64,000 nucleotides of DNA from contig OZ024940.1 in assembly GCA_964017235.1 (NCBI GenBank), positions 3,658,001 through 3,722,000 of the forward strand. Reading direction: 5' to 3'. This DNA comes from Sabellastarte sp. h YS-2021 (taxonomy: Eukaryota; Annelida; Polychaeta; Sabellida; Sabellidae). A program made the translations under genes and the position numbers. The notes beneath the pieces were generated by a model that was not told the DNA's origin, made no database searches, and saw only the letters and a program-made list of their open reading frames with translations. This document shows, one piece after another, positions 1 through 9,594 of the stretch (position 1 is its first letter; each line of letters begins with the position of its first letter).

Positions 1-129
1 GGCCGGGCGGAGGTTAAACAGGATAGACCGGCCTGGAAGAACATAGGCCGACGTCAGTTCAGGAGAGGCCGGGGAAAGAGTGTTGGTTTTTCATCCCGAC
101 CGGCCAAGGGTCAGCAGTCTTACAAATGA
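1..129 (+). CDS. DIRS copy 1 gag, C-terminal 42 residues
   Basis: Frame 1 is open from the window edge to a TGA at 127-129. The residues are rich in Arg and Gly and end in SYK; the gag of the full copy at 18716-20659 likewise ends in a basic Arg/Gly-rich tail with AYK before TGA. Such tails suggest nucleic-acid binding, which is an inference. The frame reopens directly after the TGA and runs on as the recombinase frame. The rest of the gene is outside the window. Confidence 0.7.
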   Translation, partial: GRAEVKQDRPAWKNIGRRQFRRGRGKSVGFSSRPAKGQQSYK

Positions 130-2431
130 CAGTTATTGTGTAGTTCATTTACAGGCGAGGCTGCTGACCCCGTACACCATTCCAGAACAGAACTCAGACA
201 TTTTAAATGTAAACTTGCCTGTTGCCAGTCTTGTCACTTCTGCTCCCGGGCATTCCCAAAAGAAAGAAGTAAGTCCCGGGAGAGCAGATTGTCAATTCAA
301 AAATCAAGAATTAAAATTTGTGAAAGGTGTTTCTTGTGTCACTCCATTGTGTTATGCCCAACCTGTAACATGTGTCCCAAATGTTGTTTCAGATCCTCCT
401 GTAGGGGCAAGACTTCAAAGCTTTTGGAAAACTTGGATGTCTCTAGGGGCCGGTCCAAAAATAATACAGATTTTGAAGGAGGGTTATACCCTCCCTTTCA
501 GGACCCGGCCACATCTTACAAGATCCCCAACAGTCATAAGTTGTTATGTCAATCCTCTCAGGAACAGCTACCTGTTAGAGGCATTACATCAGCTTATAGA
601 CAAAAATGCGGTGGAATTAGTTCACAATCAAATTTCCCTAGGGTTTTTCAACCGACTTTTTCTGGTTCCCAAACCAAACAACAAATGGAGACCGATCTTA
701 GATCTGAGCAAACTGAATCTTTTCCTAAAAATGGAGAAATTCAAGATGGAAACACCAGAGACCATCAGAACCTCCCTCCAACAAGGAGAGTGGGTAACCT
801 CAGTAGACTTCAAGGATGCCTACTTCCATATTCCAATACAGGAACAGTCCAGGAAATATCTCAGATTTCATGTCCAGGGCCGGACATACCAGTTCAAAGC
901 TCTGCCCTTTGGTCTATCCACAGCCCCTATGGAGTTCACTGTGATAGCAAAGGAGGTAAAACTGATGGCCATTCACAAGGGTATAAGAATCCACCAGTAC
1001 CTAGACGACTGGTTGGTCAGAGCTACATCCCCTCAAACTTGTATAAAACACACCCAGACCCTGGTCAAAATGTGCCAGGATTTGGGTTGGTTGGTGAACT
1101 TGGAAAAGTCAGAACTGGAACCCAAACAAGTCTTCGACTTCGTAGGCTACCGGTTCGACCTCAGGTCCGGTCGGGTCAGACCTACACCGGACCGTTGGGA
1201 AAGTCTCCAAGGAAAGATACAAGAGTTGTTAGTACTTCCGACCTGTCCGGTCCGGCAGTTCATGTCCCTGATAGGACTATTGACAGCCACAGAGAAGCAA
1301 GTTCACCTCGGTCGGTTACACATGAGACCAATTCAGTGGCACCTCAAAAACAATTGGAGAGTACCGGAATCGTTAGAAAAGTCCATTCTGGTTCCAAGAT
1401 CACTCCACCCACACTTAAAATGGTGGCTAGAAGAAAGCAATGTTCTACAAGGTCAACCATTACACCCTATAAAACATGCCCTGCAAATCTTTACAGACGC
1501 ATCAAAAGAAGGGTGGGGCGCTCACTTAAACGAGCTCACTGCAAGAGGGTCTTGGTCGGTGCCCGAGAGCAAATTGCACATAAATTACCTGGAACTCAAA
1601 GCAGTTTTTCTAGCCTTAAAAGAGTTCCAAAGCTGCTGTACCGGTCAAATGGTTTTGGTAGCAACGGACAACACTACAGTAGTGGCTTACATAAACAAGG
1701 AAGGAGGCATGAGGTCGGGTCCCCTCTGTGCCCTACTCTGGAGAATATTGACTTGGTGCTCCCAAAGACAAGTAACACTGAGGGCCCGGCACATACCCGG
1801 CCACCTCAATGTGATAGCGGACAAACTATCCAGGCTAGGACAAACCATACAGACGGAATGGTCCCTCCTTCCCGAGATTTTTCACAAAGTATGCAAGAAG
1901 TGGCACCGTCCTCAGATAGACTTGTTTGCCACGAGGTTCAATCACAAACTGCCTCAGTTTGTGTCTCCAGTTCCGGACCCCTTGGCAGTAGCAGTGGATG
2001 CACTCACTCTACCTTGGGAGGATCTGGATGCCTACACCTTCCCACCGACCGCCATATTGGGCAAAGTGGTGGAGAAACTACTGGATTCTCCCTGCAAAAG
2101 ACTCATTCTCATTGCCCCGGGTTGGCCCAACATGCCTTGGTTTTGGGACTTGGTGACCATGTCCAGTCAAGTCCCTCTCAGCCTTCCAAATCAGCCCAAC
2201 TTGCTGACTCAGCCCTTCAATCAGATCCCTCACAGAAATCTCACCAACCTAAATCTCCATGCATGGCTCCTAGAGCCACAAAGATTAAGGAACAGGGCTT
2301 CTCTGAGGCAGTGGCGGCAAGAATTGAGGCTCCTCAAAGGAGATCAACCAGATCAGTCTACGAAGCAAAGTGGACCATTTTTACAAAGTGGTGCAACACT
2401 AATCAGGTGGACTTCAGATCACCACCTGTAA
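80..2431 (+). CDS. DIRS copy 1 reverse transcriptase / RNase H / Dam-like protein
   Basis: This 783-codon frame lies +1 relative to gag and overlaps its end. It begins without an ATG, so the true start is unknown. Conserved coding is evident from about position 400 (VGARLQSFWKTW). Reverse transcriptase motifs include [28 protein letters not shown] and the catalytic YLDDWL. RNase H follows with [14 protein letters not shown] and [16 protein letters not shown]. The C-terminal part (about residues 605-700) matches the Dam-like methyltransferase region of DIRS elements, with DLFATRFNHKLPQFVSP and an FPP where active Dam enzymes have D/NPPY. It would copy the element RNA during retrotransposition. 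It overlaps almost all of the recombinase frame. Confidence 0.88.
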   Translation: MLVFHPDRPRVSSLTNDSYCVVHLQARLLTPYTIPEQNSDILNVNLPVASLVTSAPGHSQKKEVSPGRADCQFKNQELKFVKGVSCVTPLCYAQPVTCVPNVVSDPPVGARLQSFWKTWMSLGAGPKIIQILKEGYTLPFRTRPHLTRSPTVISCYVNPLRNSYLLEALHQLIDKNAVELVHNQISLGFFNRLFLVPKPNNKWRPILDLSKLNLFLKMEKFKMETPETIRTSLQQGEWVTSVDFKDAYFHIPIQEQSRKYLRFHVQGRTYQFKALPFGLSTAPMEFTVIAKEVKLMAIHKGIRIHQYLDDWLVRATSPQTCIKHTQTLVKMCQDLGWLVNLEKSELEPKQVFDFVGYRFDLRSGRVRPTPDRWESLQGKIQELLVLPTCPVRQFMSLIGLLTATEKQVHLGRLHMRPIQWHLKNNWRVPESLEKSILVPRSLHPHLKWWLEESNVLQGQPLHPIKHALQIFTDASKEGWGAHLNELTARGSWSVPESKLHINYLELKAVFLALKEFQSCCTGQMVLVATDNTTVVAYINKEGGMRSGPLCALLWRILTWCSQRQVTLRARHIPGHLNVIADKLSRLGQTIQTEWSLLPEIFHKVCKKWHRPQIDLFATRFNHKLPQFVSPVPDPLAVAVDALTLPWEDLDAYTFPPTAILGKVVEKLLDSPCKRLILIAPGWPNMPWFWDLVTMSSQVPLSLPNQPNLLTQPFNQIPHRNLTNLNLHAWLLEPQRLRNRASLRQWRQELRLLKGDQPDQSTKQSGPFLQSGATLIRWTSDHHL

Positions 2432-3345
2432 AGTCGATAGCAGACTTCCTCCTATACCTTTTTCAGGACAGGAAGCTACAACCCAGCACCATTGATGGGT
2501 ACAGGTCTGCCATTGCTGATAAACTTGGAAATGCAGTAGTTAATGTCAGCAAGGATGACAATCTCACTCGCCTCTTGGAAAGTTTCCACAGAGATAGACC
2601 CAAAGGAAGGAGGGGAATACCCTCATGGAACCTCTCTCTGGTATTGCACCAGCTGACAAAGGCCCCATTTGAGCCTCTTAAGGAAGCAACACTGAAGCAT
2701 CTAACCTTCAAAACGGTCTTCCTTTTGGCTCTGGGTTCCGGTAAAAGAAGAAGTGAGATCCACGCATGGCAGCATAAGAACATCAGACACCAATCCGATT
2801 GGTCTAAGGTGTCTTTGTTTCCATCTCCCAGCTTTCTCTCCAAGAACCAGCTGGGCAAGGAGGGCCCAGGGAGTGTGGCTCCAGTAGTCATCCCAGCCCT
2901 GGCCCCTACTGTGGATAGGTCCCTCAAGTCTGATAGATCCCTTTGTCCAATCAGGGCCCTGCGCTACTACCTGGACAGGACTTCAGACCTGAGACAGCAC
3001 AAAGAGTTAGTCTTTGTCTCTTTCAAGAAAGGTTTTGACAGAGACATCTCACCTGCCACCATCTCCTCATGGGTTAAGCAGACTGTGATCTTATGTTATG
3101 AGCTATCTGATCAGCAGTCTCACACCCTACATCAAGTCAAAGCTCATGATGTTAGGGCCTTCGCTGCTTCTAAGGCCTTCCAGTCGGGAGTTTCCCTAGA
3201 ACAAATTTTGTCGGCATGCCACTGGAAATCACACAATACCTTCACTCAATTCTACTTGAAGGATGTGGCATGGGCTGATTCAGAACTATATCATTTAGGT
3301 CCTGTGGTGGCTGCTCAACAGATCCACCAAGAATCCAGGACCTAG
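136..3345 (+). CDS. DIRS copy 1 Cys-rich segment plus tyrosine recombinase frame
   Basis: The frame is open from just after the gag TGA (127-129) to a TAG ending near 3345 and is in register with gag. The first base listed is a TTG, not an ATG; the first in-frame ATG lies inside the Cys-rich segment (about 370). Residues from roughly 25 to 95 hold many Cys in CxxC-like spacing. The recombinase domain is the last ~350 residues, starting near [14 protein letters not shown]. Catalytic residues of the tyrosine recombinase family are visible: Arg in [11 protein letters not shown], HxxR in [11 protein letters not shown] and Tyr in [10 protein letters not shown]. The enzyme would integrate the circular DNA intermediate. 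The middle ~600 residues overlap the RT frame and may not be independently functional. Confidence 0.8.
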   Translation: MCSSFTGEAADPVHHSRTELRHFKCKLACCQSCHFCSRAFPKERSKSRESRLSIQKSRIKICERCFLCHSIVLCPTCNMCPKCCFRSSCRGKTSKLLENLDVSRGRSKNNTDFEGGLYPPFQDPATSYKIPNSHKLLCQSSQEQLPVRGITSAYRQKCGGISSQSNFPRVFQPTFSGSQTKQQMETDLRSEQTESFPKNGEIQDGNTRDHQNLPPTRRVGNLSRLQGCLLPYSNTGTVQEISQISCPGPDIPVQSSALWSIHSPYGVHCDSKGGKTDGHSQGYKNPPVPRRLVGQSYIPSNLYKTHPDPGQNVPGFGLVGELGKVRTGTQTSLRLRRLPVRPQVRSGQTYTGPLGKSPRKDTRVVSTSDLSGPAVHVPDRTIDSHREASSPRSVTHETNSVAPQKQLESTGIVRKVHSGSKITPPTLKMVARRKQCSTRSTITPYKTCPANLYRRIKRRVGRSLKRAHCKRVLVGAREQIAHKLPGTQSSFSSLKRVPKLLYRSNGFGSNGQHYSSGLHKQGRRHEVGSPLCPTLENIDLVLPKTSNTEGPAHTRPPQCDSGQTIQARTNHTDGMVPPSRDFSQSMQEVAPSSDRLVCHEVQSQTASVCVSSSGPLGSSSGCTHSTLGGSGCLHLPTDRHIGQSGGETTGFSLQKTHSHCPGLAQHALVLGLGDHVQSSPSQPSKSAQLADSALQSDPSQKSHQPKSPCMAPRATKIKEQGFSEAVAARIEAPQRRSTRSVYEAKWTIFTKWCNTNQVDFRSPPVKSIADFLLYLFQDRKLQPSTIDGYRSAIADKLGNAVVNVSKDDNLTRLLESFHRDRPKGRRGIPSWNLSLVLHQLTKAPFEPLKEATLKHLTFKTVFLLALGSGKRRSEIHAWQHKNIRHQSDWSKVSLFPSPSFLSKNQLGKEGPGSVAPVVIPALAPTVDRSLKSDRSLCPIRALRYYLDRTSDLRQHKELVFVSFKKGFDRDISPATISSWVKQTVILCYELSDQQSHTLHQVKAHDVRAFAASKAFQSGVSLEQILSACHWKSHNTFTQFYLKDVAWADSELYHLGPVVAAQQIHQESRT

Positions 3346-3383
3346 AGGGGATGGAGGAATATGTAAATAGTGTACATACAGTT

Positions 3384-3408
3384 AAAAAAAAAAAAAAAAA
3401 AAAAAAAA
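3384..3408 (+). repeat. poly(A) run after the recombinase gene
   Basis: A 25-nt A run lies 38 nt after the YR stop, inside the element rather than at its end. The full copy at 18413-24605 has no equivalent, so it is probably local slippage. Confidence 0.8.
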
Positions 3409-3498
3409 TAATAAGGGAATGTGCTTCCTTCGGGAGGTCTTTACTGCTGTAGGACTGAACTCATCCCTCTCCTCCTCTACCTCAGAGCAGGTCTGTAC

Positions 3499-3516
3499 AA
3501 AAGAGGGGGGGGGGGG
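3499..3516 (+). promoter_or_regulatory. polypurine / poly(G) tract, DIRS copy 1
   Basis: An A-rich lead followed by G12 lies about 160 nt after the YR stop and follows CCTCAGAGCAG. A matching tract, with the same or a similar lead, is found at 24086-24107 and 8719-8744 in the other two copies. The role is unknown; priming or G-quadruplex formation are possibilities. Confidence 0.55.
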
Positions 3517-3682
3517 AAACGGTCGATTCTGACGGTTAAACCCCTAATAGCCGGATGATGATATTCGACCATGGCCTATAAGGTCATTGACTTCAAGTCT
3601 GACCAGGCCTGTATTATCCTGAGTATGAGTTCAAATTATTGAGTCCCTAGTAACTTACCCGCCATCCAAGCGGTAGTTATTC

Positions 3683-3778
3683 AGCTATTGTCCATTGGAT
3701 AGGATGTATTAACGCAATAAAATTGCAAATTTAATAAGTAAATTAAATTTTTATAAGTTAATACCCTATCCAATGGAC
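3683..3778 (+). repeat. DIRS copy 1 internal complementary region
   Basis: Read on the minus strand, this stretch begins with the outer end of the right terminal repeat (CCATTGGATAGGG, TATTAACTTATAAAA) and continues into the sequence expected for the left terminus (TATTGCGTTAATACATCC). It is therefore complementary to the joined ends of the element, as in known DIRS elements, where it is thought to template completion of the termini and circularisation. Its left-end half cannot be checked here because the left terminus is outside the window. Confidence 0.8.
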
Positions 3779-3839
3779 ACACAAGACCCTCCCACTGACC
3801 CCGCTATCAGCTTACTAGGGGTCTAATAGGTTTAGACAA

Positions 3840-4057
3840 CGAAAAAGATGCTATGACGTCACGCTGTCTAGACAGGAAGGAAGTACGACACGCCATCTGG
3901 CGAGTGCACAAGTGCTACGGACCGACCTGCTAGTGGAAACACAGGACGTCTTTTTCTGACGTTTGGCGGGCCGGTCTGCGCCGACCGGATAAGCTATTGT
4001 CCATTGGATAGGGTATTAACTTATAAAAATTTAATTTACTTATTAAATTTGCAAAAT
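3840..4057 (+). repeat. DIRS copy 1 right inverted terminal repeat
   Basis: It begins with GAAAAAGATGCTATGACG, as does the right terminal repeat of the intact copy (about 24390), and ends with an AT-rich stretch closing in AAATTTGCAA. It holds a perfect TGACGTCA palindrome at 3854-3861. The partner repeat is outside the window. Confidence 0.75.
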
Positions 4058-4552
4058 TGTGAATATCTCGGAAAAGCTATTTCTTCTGCTTTAATGCTCG
4101 GCGAGAGATACACACCACGGCAGTTTTCTTGACAAAAATTTTTGTCTCCCCAAAAATGGTGGCCATTTTGAATTTTCAAAGTTTTTGCAAAACACAAAAA
4201 TGCTTATATCTCAAAAACCGTGCTATATGGAGTGAACTCAACAAAATTTTGGACCTGCTGGGTATCTCTGCAGAGTAGCCATGCCAATTTTCAAAATATT
4301 TTTGTCTCGCCAAATATAGCGGACATTTTTTATTTTTTTATTTTTTGCAAAACACAAAAATGCTTATATCTTGAAAACCGTGCTAGATAGAGCAGACTGC
4401 GCTGACTTTGGTTGCCACAACAGTATAAGGCTAGAAACGAAGCATTTTCTTAATACTTTAGCACTCACCTTTATATCCTTTTCGGGACGCTTTGTTTTTG
4501 CTATGCAAAAACATTATCTTTTTTTTTGCGAGCGATCCTCTAGTTTTGCCTT
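4058..4552 (+). repeat. dispersed repeat, second copy of 40549-41049
   Basis: From AATTGTGAATATCTCGG to GCGAGCGATCCTCTAG it matches 40549-41049 almost base for base. It includes two of the ~165-bp monomers with AAAATGCTTATATCTC and GATAGAGC. Small open frames inside it are by-products. DIRS copy 1 interrupts this repeat on its left side. Confidence 0.85.
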
Positions 4553-4619
4553 GTCTTCCAATATTGCTTCACAACAAATAGGGTTCTTTTTCATGTAATC
4601 TCTGCACTAGTACAGAGTT

Positions 4620-5930
4620 TTTAACCCTAAATCGAAGCGGGGGGTTGGATCAGACCCGCCTTTCAGATAATCAGCCTGGTACTAGTAAACAAATAGACTT
4701 GCAAAATGTCCTGATCACTTCACACCCAAACACTACTAAGCCGAACACGAAGGTATCTTCCGAACCCATGGAGACTGACCTTGTTGGTCCCCCCCTTACC
4801 TCCTCACTTCAGTCAGAGATCTGAAGCCGAATGTTCAGCCAATCAGGCCGAACAGTTGGTAGTAAAGCCGAAGAACCATGCTAAAAAAAAGGTTTTGGGC
4901 CCTTCCTTCATCTTCATCTTTGGAAGGATCGGATCAGTAAGTGCAAGTCCAAAAGTCCAAAGGGACTTCGTCCCAACAATGCAATTCAAACCCAGACCCT
5001 GTCTGACTTACCCTCACAATATACTGAGGACATGGAGACATTCAAGCAAATACTTAATCTCCCTAACCGCAGGGACAGTATGCCTAGGTCCTCCACTACT
5101 GTCTGGGCTTTGAATGAAGTAGCAGGCCAACAAGCTAAGGCCAAGGGGCCCTTCAGCTATGCTACCTTTTAGTCCTGTTCTTAAAAGAGGCCTTTGAGAA
5201 TTTCAAACAGGAGTTTCAAAATGCAAATTTACCAGAGGGTAAATATATCAAACCCCTACTTCAACTGCAAAGTATTACAAATTAGGCCAGCCTTGTTTTG
5301 AGGACAAAATGCAGGATCTAAATACACACCTTGCGAAGATCTGCAAATCCAACAGACCCTCTGGGGCTCCTATGGCCAAGTTACTTTGACAGTAATAGGA
5401 GTTTGAGCATCAGGCAAAGCAGAATCTCTGCACCCTTAACTTCTCAGCTGCCTTCACCAGGGCTGCGTCTGAGTGCAACCTTGTCATGCAAACGAGTCAG
5501 TATCAAAGCTACTGTCAAAAGAGTTAAAAGTCTAATCGAAGGGTGCCAATCCAGAAGAAGTAGCCAGGCATGGGTATGAAAAGACCTATGACTACTTAGA
5601 CATCCTGAATAAGAGGATTATCATGCAGCAGAGGGCCTTTGCCTGTCAAAGTAAGACCTTTGCCCATATGCTCCATAGAGAGTTCTATACCATGGGTAAC
5701 TCAATCTTGGTTAGACAGGAGGCTGAGATGACTCATCTGCAGCCTCATTTGAAAATCTAGGCGTCAGGAACTTAGGAACTCCCCCTTTTGGTCCACTCCT
5801 TTGTTCTGGTCTAAGTTAGTGAAGGAGGGAGAAGAGTTCCTCCTTAAAAAGGGTCACCCAGAAAAACACTCAGGGTTTCGGACCCTATCAAAATAAGCCC
5901 TTTCACGCAACAAAAAGGCTCCTACAGGAA
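4620..5930 (+). pseudogene. DIRS copy 3 gag remnant
   Basis: The clearest part is about 5575-5800, where the translation resembles the C-terminal third of the intact gag: LDILNKRI..., then GNSILVRQEAEMTHLQ against [16 protein letters not shown] of the intact copy. Upstream (4620-5570) the base composition and Pro/Ser-rich short frames fit a decayed gag, but I could not align them with confidence. Several stops and frame changes interrupt it. Confidence 0.5.
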
Positions 5931-6087
5931 ACGCCCCTATGGGGGGCATTCCATCCCAAGCAGTAACAAATCATTTTCCTCAGGCAGGGGGAAATCGAAT
6001 AACAGAGGCTCCAGAGGTTGTTTTCGGCCTCACCCTAGGGGATGAGGAAGTGGAAACACCCCTTCCAAATGACTCCTTAAAAGCCTC

Positions 6088-7510
6088 ATGCAGTCCACCA
6101 GTAGGAGGTCCCCTCTGTTCTTTCAGGAGAGACTGGAAAATAGAAAAATGCTCAAACGTGTTAAACATGATTACCAATGGTTACGTTCTACCATGCATCA
6201 CAAAACCAAAATTCTCTTGATTCAGTCAGGGTACAAGGCCCTTCAAAATTTAGCTCTGGCTGCTTGTATCCAGTCTCTCCTGTCAAAGAACGTTATAGAA
6301 AGGGTGGAAAATGTTCAATCTCTCAGGTTTTACAGTCGCCTGTTTCTAGTCCCCAAGCCTCACCAAGGGTGGAGGCCAGTGTTAAGTCTAAGCAGGCTCA
6401 ACCCCTTTCTACTTGTAGAAAAGTTCAAAATGGAAACTGCAGAGTCTAGCAGGGCCTCTCTAATTCCAGGGGAGTAGGTGGCATCCATAGATCTGTCTGA
6501 TGCCTACCTTCATATCCCCATGCACCCAAACTCAAGGAAATACCTGGATAATCAATCAGAAGTCCGAACTCAAACCTACTCAGATGTTTTTTGTTGGGCT
6601 ACGAATACCATCTAGATTTGGCCCTTGTAAAATCCACTCAAGAGAGATGGGTCAAACTTCAGGATTTGATCCTACATGTTTTGACTGCAAGATGTTTGAT
6701 GTCGCTAATTGGGTTGCTTGCCTCAACGGAGAATATGGTCCCAGAGGGACGCCTTCACACGAGACCCTTACAATTTCATCTCAAGGAGCACTGGAGATAT
6801 CCTTAGTCATTGGACAGCCTCCTTCCTTGGTCGCAGACCATTTCAGCTCACCTAAGGTGGTGACAGAATTCCACAAAAATGATGAAGGGTGCAGACCTTC
6901 ATCACCAAGACCACAGTATCCAAATCTTTACAAACGTCTCAAACGAAGGTTGGGGCATTTACTTAAAGCAAGCTCTGCAAAAGCTCTGTGGTCGGACAAG
7001 GAAAAAAAGGCTACACATAAATGTTCTAGAGCTGAAGGCGGTCTCTGGCCTTGAGAAAGTTCAAGGACCAGTGTCAAAATCAGACAGAGTTGGTTGCCAC
7101 GGATAACTCAACAGTAGTAGCCTACATAAACAAACAAGGAGGAACCCACTCGGCGGAGATGTGCGCTCTCCTGTGGAGACTCATGACATGGTGCCATCAC
7201 TACAAGATAACCCCCAGGGCCAGGCACATTCCAGGGTGCCTGAATGTGATGGCGGACCTTCTGTCCAGATCAAACCAAGTCCAATCAACAGAATGGTCAC
7301 TGCATCCGCAGCTGTTCAAACAGATCTGTCCAAAGTGGTTAAATCCTCATGTGGACCATTTTGCTATTCGGCTGAGCCGCAAGTTCCATTGTACGTATCT
7401 CCTGTCCCTGATCAACATGCCTGGGACATAGTTGCTCTGAACACTCTGGTCGGCTCTCCTACACAGGATGATCCAAAATTAGGCAAACCTATTGCCTCTT
7501 CATTGTAATA
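6088..7510 (+). pseudogene. DIRS copy 3 RT / RNase H remnant
   Basis: RT motifs persist in pieces: SRLFLVPKPHQGWRPVLSLS and FKMETAESSRAS at 6330-6470, then after a stop DLSDAYLHIPMHP near 6490-6530. The segment holding the catalytic YLDD is deleted. RNase H follows in other frames: IQIFTNVSNEGWGIYL, where the catalytic Asp of FTDAS is Asn, and [16 protein letters not shown] at 7095-7145. The Dam-like part is barely recognisable (VDHFAIRLSRKF near 7355). At least three frame changes make it inactive. Confidence 0.75.
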
Positions 7511-7649
7511 ACCCCAGGCTTGCCAGGGACGTCCTGGTTTTGAGACCTATTGCAGCTCTCAACGGAGATCCCACTCCAATTACCAGTATCAACAACACTT
7601 ATCAAGGGGGGGGGGGGGGGTGTTTTACAACAACCCTCAGTTTCTCAAC

Positions 7650-8664
7650 CTTTACGCCTGGTGTCTAGGAGTGGACAACTCTAAGAACAAGGCTTCTCTG
7701 TGGAAGTGGCAGAGAGAATTACTGCCCCTCAAAGATCGTCAGCCAGGACTATCTGCCAGTCAAGTGGGCCCTGTTTGAGAGATGGTGCAGAGATAATTCA
7801 GTGGATTTCTCCTCCCCCATTGTAACACAAATTTTAGACTTTTTTCATGTATCTGTACTGAGACCTAAACAGGCTCCCGTCGACCATTGATGGTTACAGG
7901 ATGGCCATTGTTGACACTTTGGGCCCAGTGGTGCTCCACATTTCTAAAAGCTCTGGCCTTAACAGGTTACTCTCGAGCTTTCACAAGGATCGTCCCAAAA
8001 GTTCCAGAAACCTTCCCAAGTGGAACCTTTCTGTGGTACTTAATGAGCTCACAAAAGCACCTTTCGAGCCTATGAAAGACACAGACCTCAAACATCTTAC
8101 CCTCAAAACTGCTTTCTTGCTAGCTTTGGCCTCCGGCAAGCACCGCAGCAAAATCCACGCCTGGGTTGCAAACAAAGTATCTTATTTAGGCCAATGGGAA
8201 GAGGTTACCTTGTTCCCCTCTTCAGATTTTATAGCCAAAACCCACCTAGCAAGATAAGGTTCTCAAAGTGTGTCTCCAGTGACTATCCCTGCCTTGACTA
8301 CCATAGTAGATCGACAATTCAAAGAAGATAGGACCCTGTGTCCGGTGCAGGCCCTGAGGTATTACCGGGATCGAACCAAGGACCTAAAGGGTTCTCGATC
8401 CCTCCTCTTTATTTCCTTCAAAAGGGTCATACCTCAGACATCAGACCCGCTACTCTCTCTTCTTGGTTAAAACAAACCATCCTACTTTGTTACAAACAAG
8501 CAGACCAACAGTGCTTGGACTTGGTCCAAGGTAAAGCTCATGATATCAGTTCCTTCACAGCCTCTAAGGCCTTTTATGGTGGGGTTTTGGTGGACCAAAT
8601 CATGCAAGCTTGTCAGACCTTACTTGGTCAGATAACGACAACAACATGTATCTGGGACCAGTAG
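7650..8664 (+). pseudogene. DIRS copy 3 tyrosine recombinase remnant
   Basis: Pieces in at least two frames match the recombinase of the intact copy: NRLLSSFHKDRPKSSRNLP, then TKAPFEPMKDTDLKHLTLKT, then SGKHRSKIHAW with the first catalytic Arg, then VIPALT and a shift to the next frame. The HxxR box is KAHDISSF, so its Arg is lost. The C-terminal segment with the catalytic Tyr is missing or scrambled. Confidence 0.75.
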
Positions 8665-8718
8665 TAGCGGCTCAACAAGTCCTAGACCCTTCCCTTCAGA
8701 CTACTCATCCTCAGAAAG

Positions 8719-8744
8719 AAAAGAGGGGGGGGGGGGGGGGGGGG
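8719..8744 (+). promoter_or_regulatory. polypurine / poly(G) tract, DIRS copy 3
   Basis: The sequence is CCTCAGAAAGAAAAGA followed by G20, about 60 nt after the recombinase remnant. Its lead resembles those of the tracts in copies 1 and 2, so it is probably an ancestral feature of the element rather than random slippage. Confidence 0.5.
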
Positions 8745-8760
8745 CACCTCCACTGCAGTT

Positions 8761-9267
8761 AAGTCTTCAGGAGTCTAACCCCAGGGTCTAGGATGTTTGG
8801 TAAGGTCTTTTATGTCTTATTTATGCTAAAATAGTGTTATGTATAAATATTACGTGTTTAAGCTAGGTAATCCATAATCTCATCTTATCTTGGTGTCCAT
8901 TAATAGAGATTTCAAGCCCAGGGCTTGTAATGTTGTAGTGGAGCCCTTGAGGCAATACATATTGTTTTAGTGAGCATGGCTGCACTTTTCCCTTCAAAAT
9001 CCAGACCTTCTAACAGTATCTGTACTGTGCTTTGATAAAATTCTGGTTTTGGGCTTCTTACAGTGCCAGTTTCCCAAACTGGGGCACTGTAAGCGGGACT
9101 CAGACTGGTAATTTGGAAAATACTTTGGTATATATATTACTTCAAATCCTAGAAAAATTGACAAAATACTTCCAGTCTCAGCTGTAACCGCTCTGCCTAG
9201 TGGTTGGATTCACCATTCAGTTCCCGGGGTCCAACCTACAAAGGACAAAGCTTCCCTAAGCTATAGG
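8761..9267. other. no gene seen
   Basis: AT-rich sequence between the DIRS remnant and a small inverted-repeat element. It contains a short self-complementary pair around 9062-9092 (CAGTGCCAGTTT and the inverse GGGGCACTGTAA). No exon or RNA gene was recognised. Confidence 0.5.
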
Positions 9268-9497
9268 AAGCTTACCATGTGGAACTGAGGATAGTCCCAC
9301 CCTGCCTCCCCGCTGTGTTGCAGCTGAGGGAGTATGGCAAATTTCAACTCGAAAAGATGGGGAGCATGCGGTATTTTACTACGGGGTTCACCTACAGTAT
9401 TAAGGTAGCAAGCCATCATTATTCGTCCATTTTTCTTGGACACTGGTCGTTACCTTACGGCCATCCGAGTAAGCATTCAGTTCCACATGGTAAGCTT
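9268..9497. mobile_element. MITE-like inverted-repeat element
   Basis: The 21-nt arms at 9268-9288 (AAGCTTACCATGTGGAACTGA) and 9477-9497 are perfect inverted copies around a ~190-bp centre. There is no coding sequence and no clear target duplication. The superfamily is unknown. Confidence 0.6.
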
Positions 9498-9594
9498 GTA
9501 GCTTATAAAAGCTACATTAAAGTGATTAAACTTTTCAAATTTATAGTTCTTTTAGCAAATTTATTATATCTCTAGAAACTCTCTTATGTTTTTA

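Larger units (their letters stand above)
1..4057 (+). mobile_element. DIRS-type tyrosine-recombinase retrotransposon, copy 1 (5' end outside window)
   Basis: The order is end of gag, RT/RNase H/Dam-like frame, tyrosine recombinase frame, internal complementary region and right inverted terminal repeat, which is the DIRS1-like plan; there are no LTRs. Both large frames are open, so the copy looks fairly young. Its left terminal repeat and most of gag lie before position 1. The right end falls at about 4054-4057, and the next base begins a dispersed repeat that also occurs at 40549-41049 without a DIRS, which gives a reference for the empty site. It is clearly diverged from the copy at 18413-24605, so it belongs to a related but distinct family. 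Confidence 0.9.
4553..8760 (+). mobile_element. degenerate DIRS-type element, copy 3
   Basis: This is a broken relative of the other DIRS copies in the same orientation. Gag-like, RT/RNase H-like and recombinase-like segments occur in the expected order but are split by stops, frameshifts and deletions. The left limit is not clear; DIRS-like sequence is convincing from about 4620. The right limit is set loosely by the poly(G) tract at 8725-8744. No terminal repeats were recognised. It lies immediately right of the repeat that hosts copy 1. Confidence 0.75.

Noticed and set aside
4371..5113. Short frames between the first repeat and the broken DIRS
   Set aside because: The first is inside a dispersed repeat; the second falls in decayed gag-like sequence without a continuous homologous frame.
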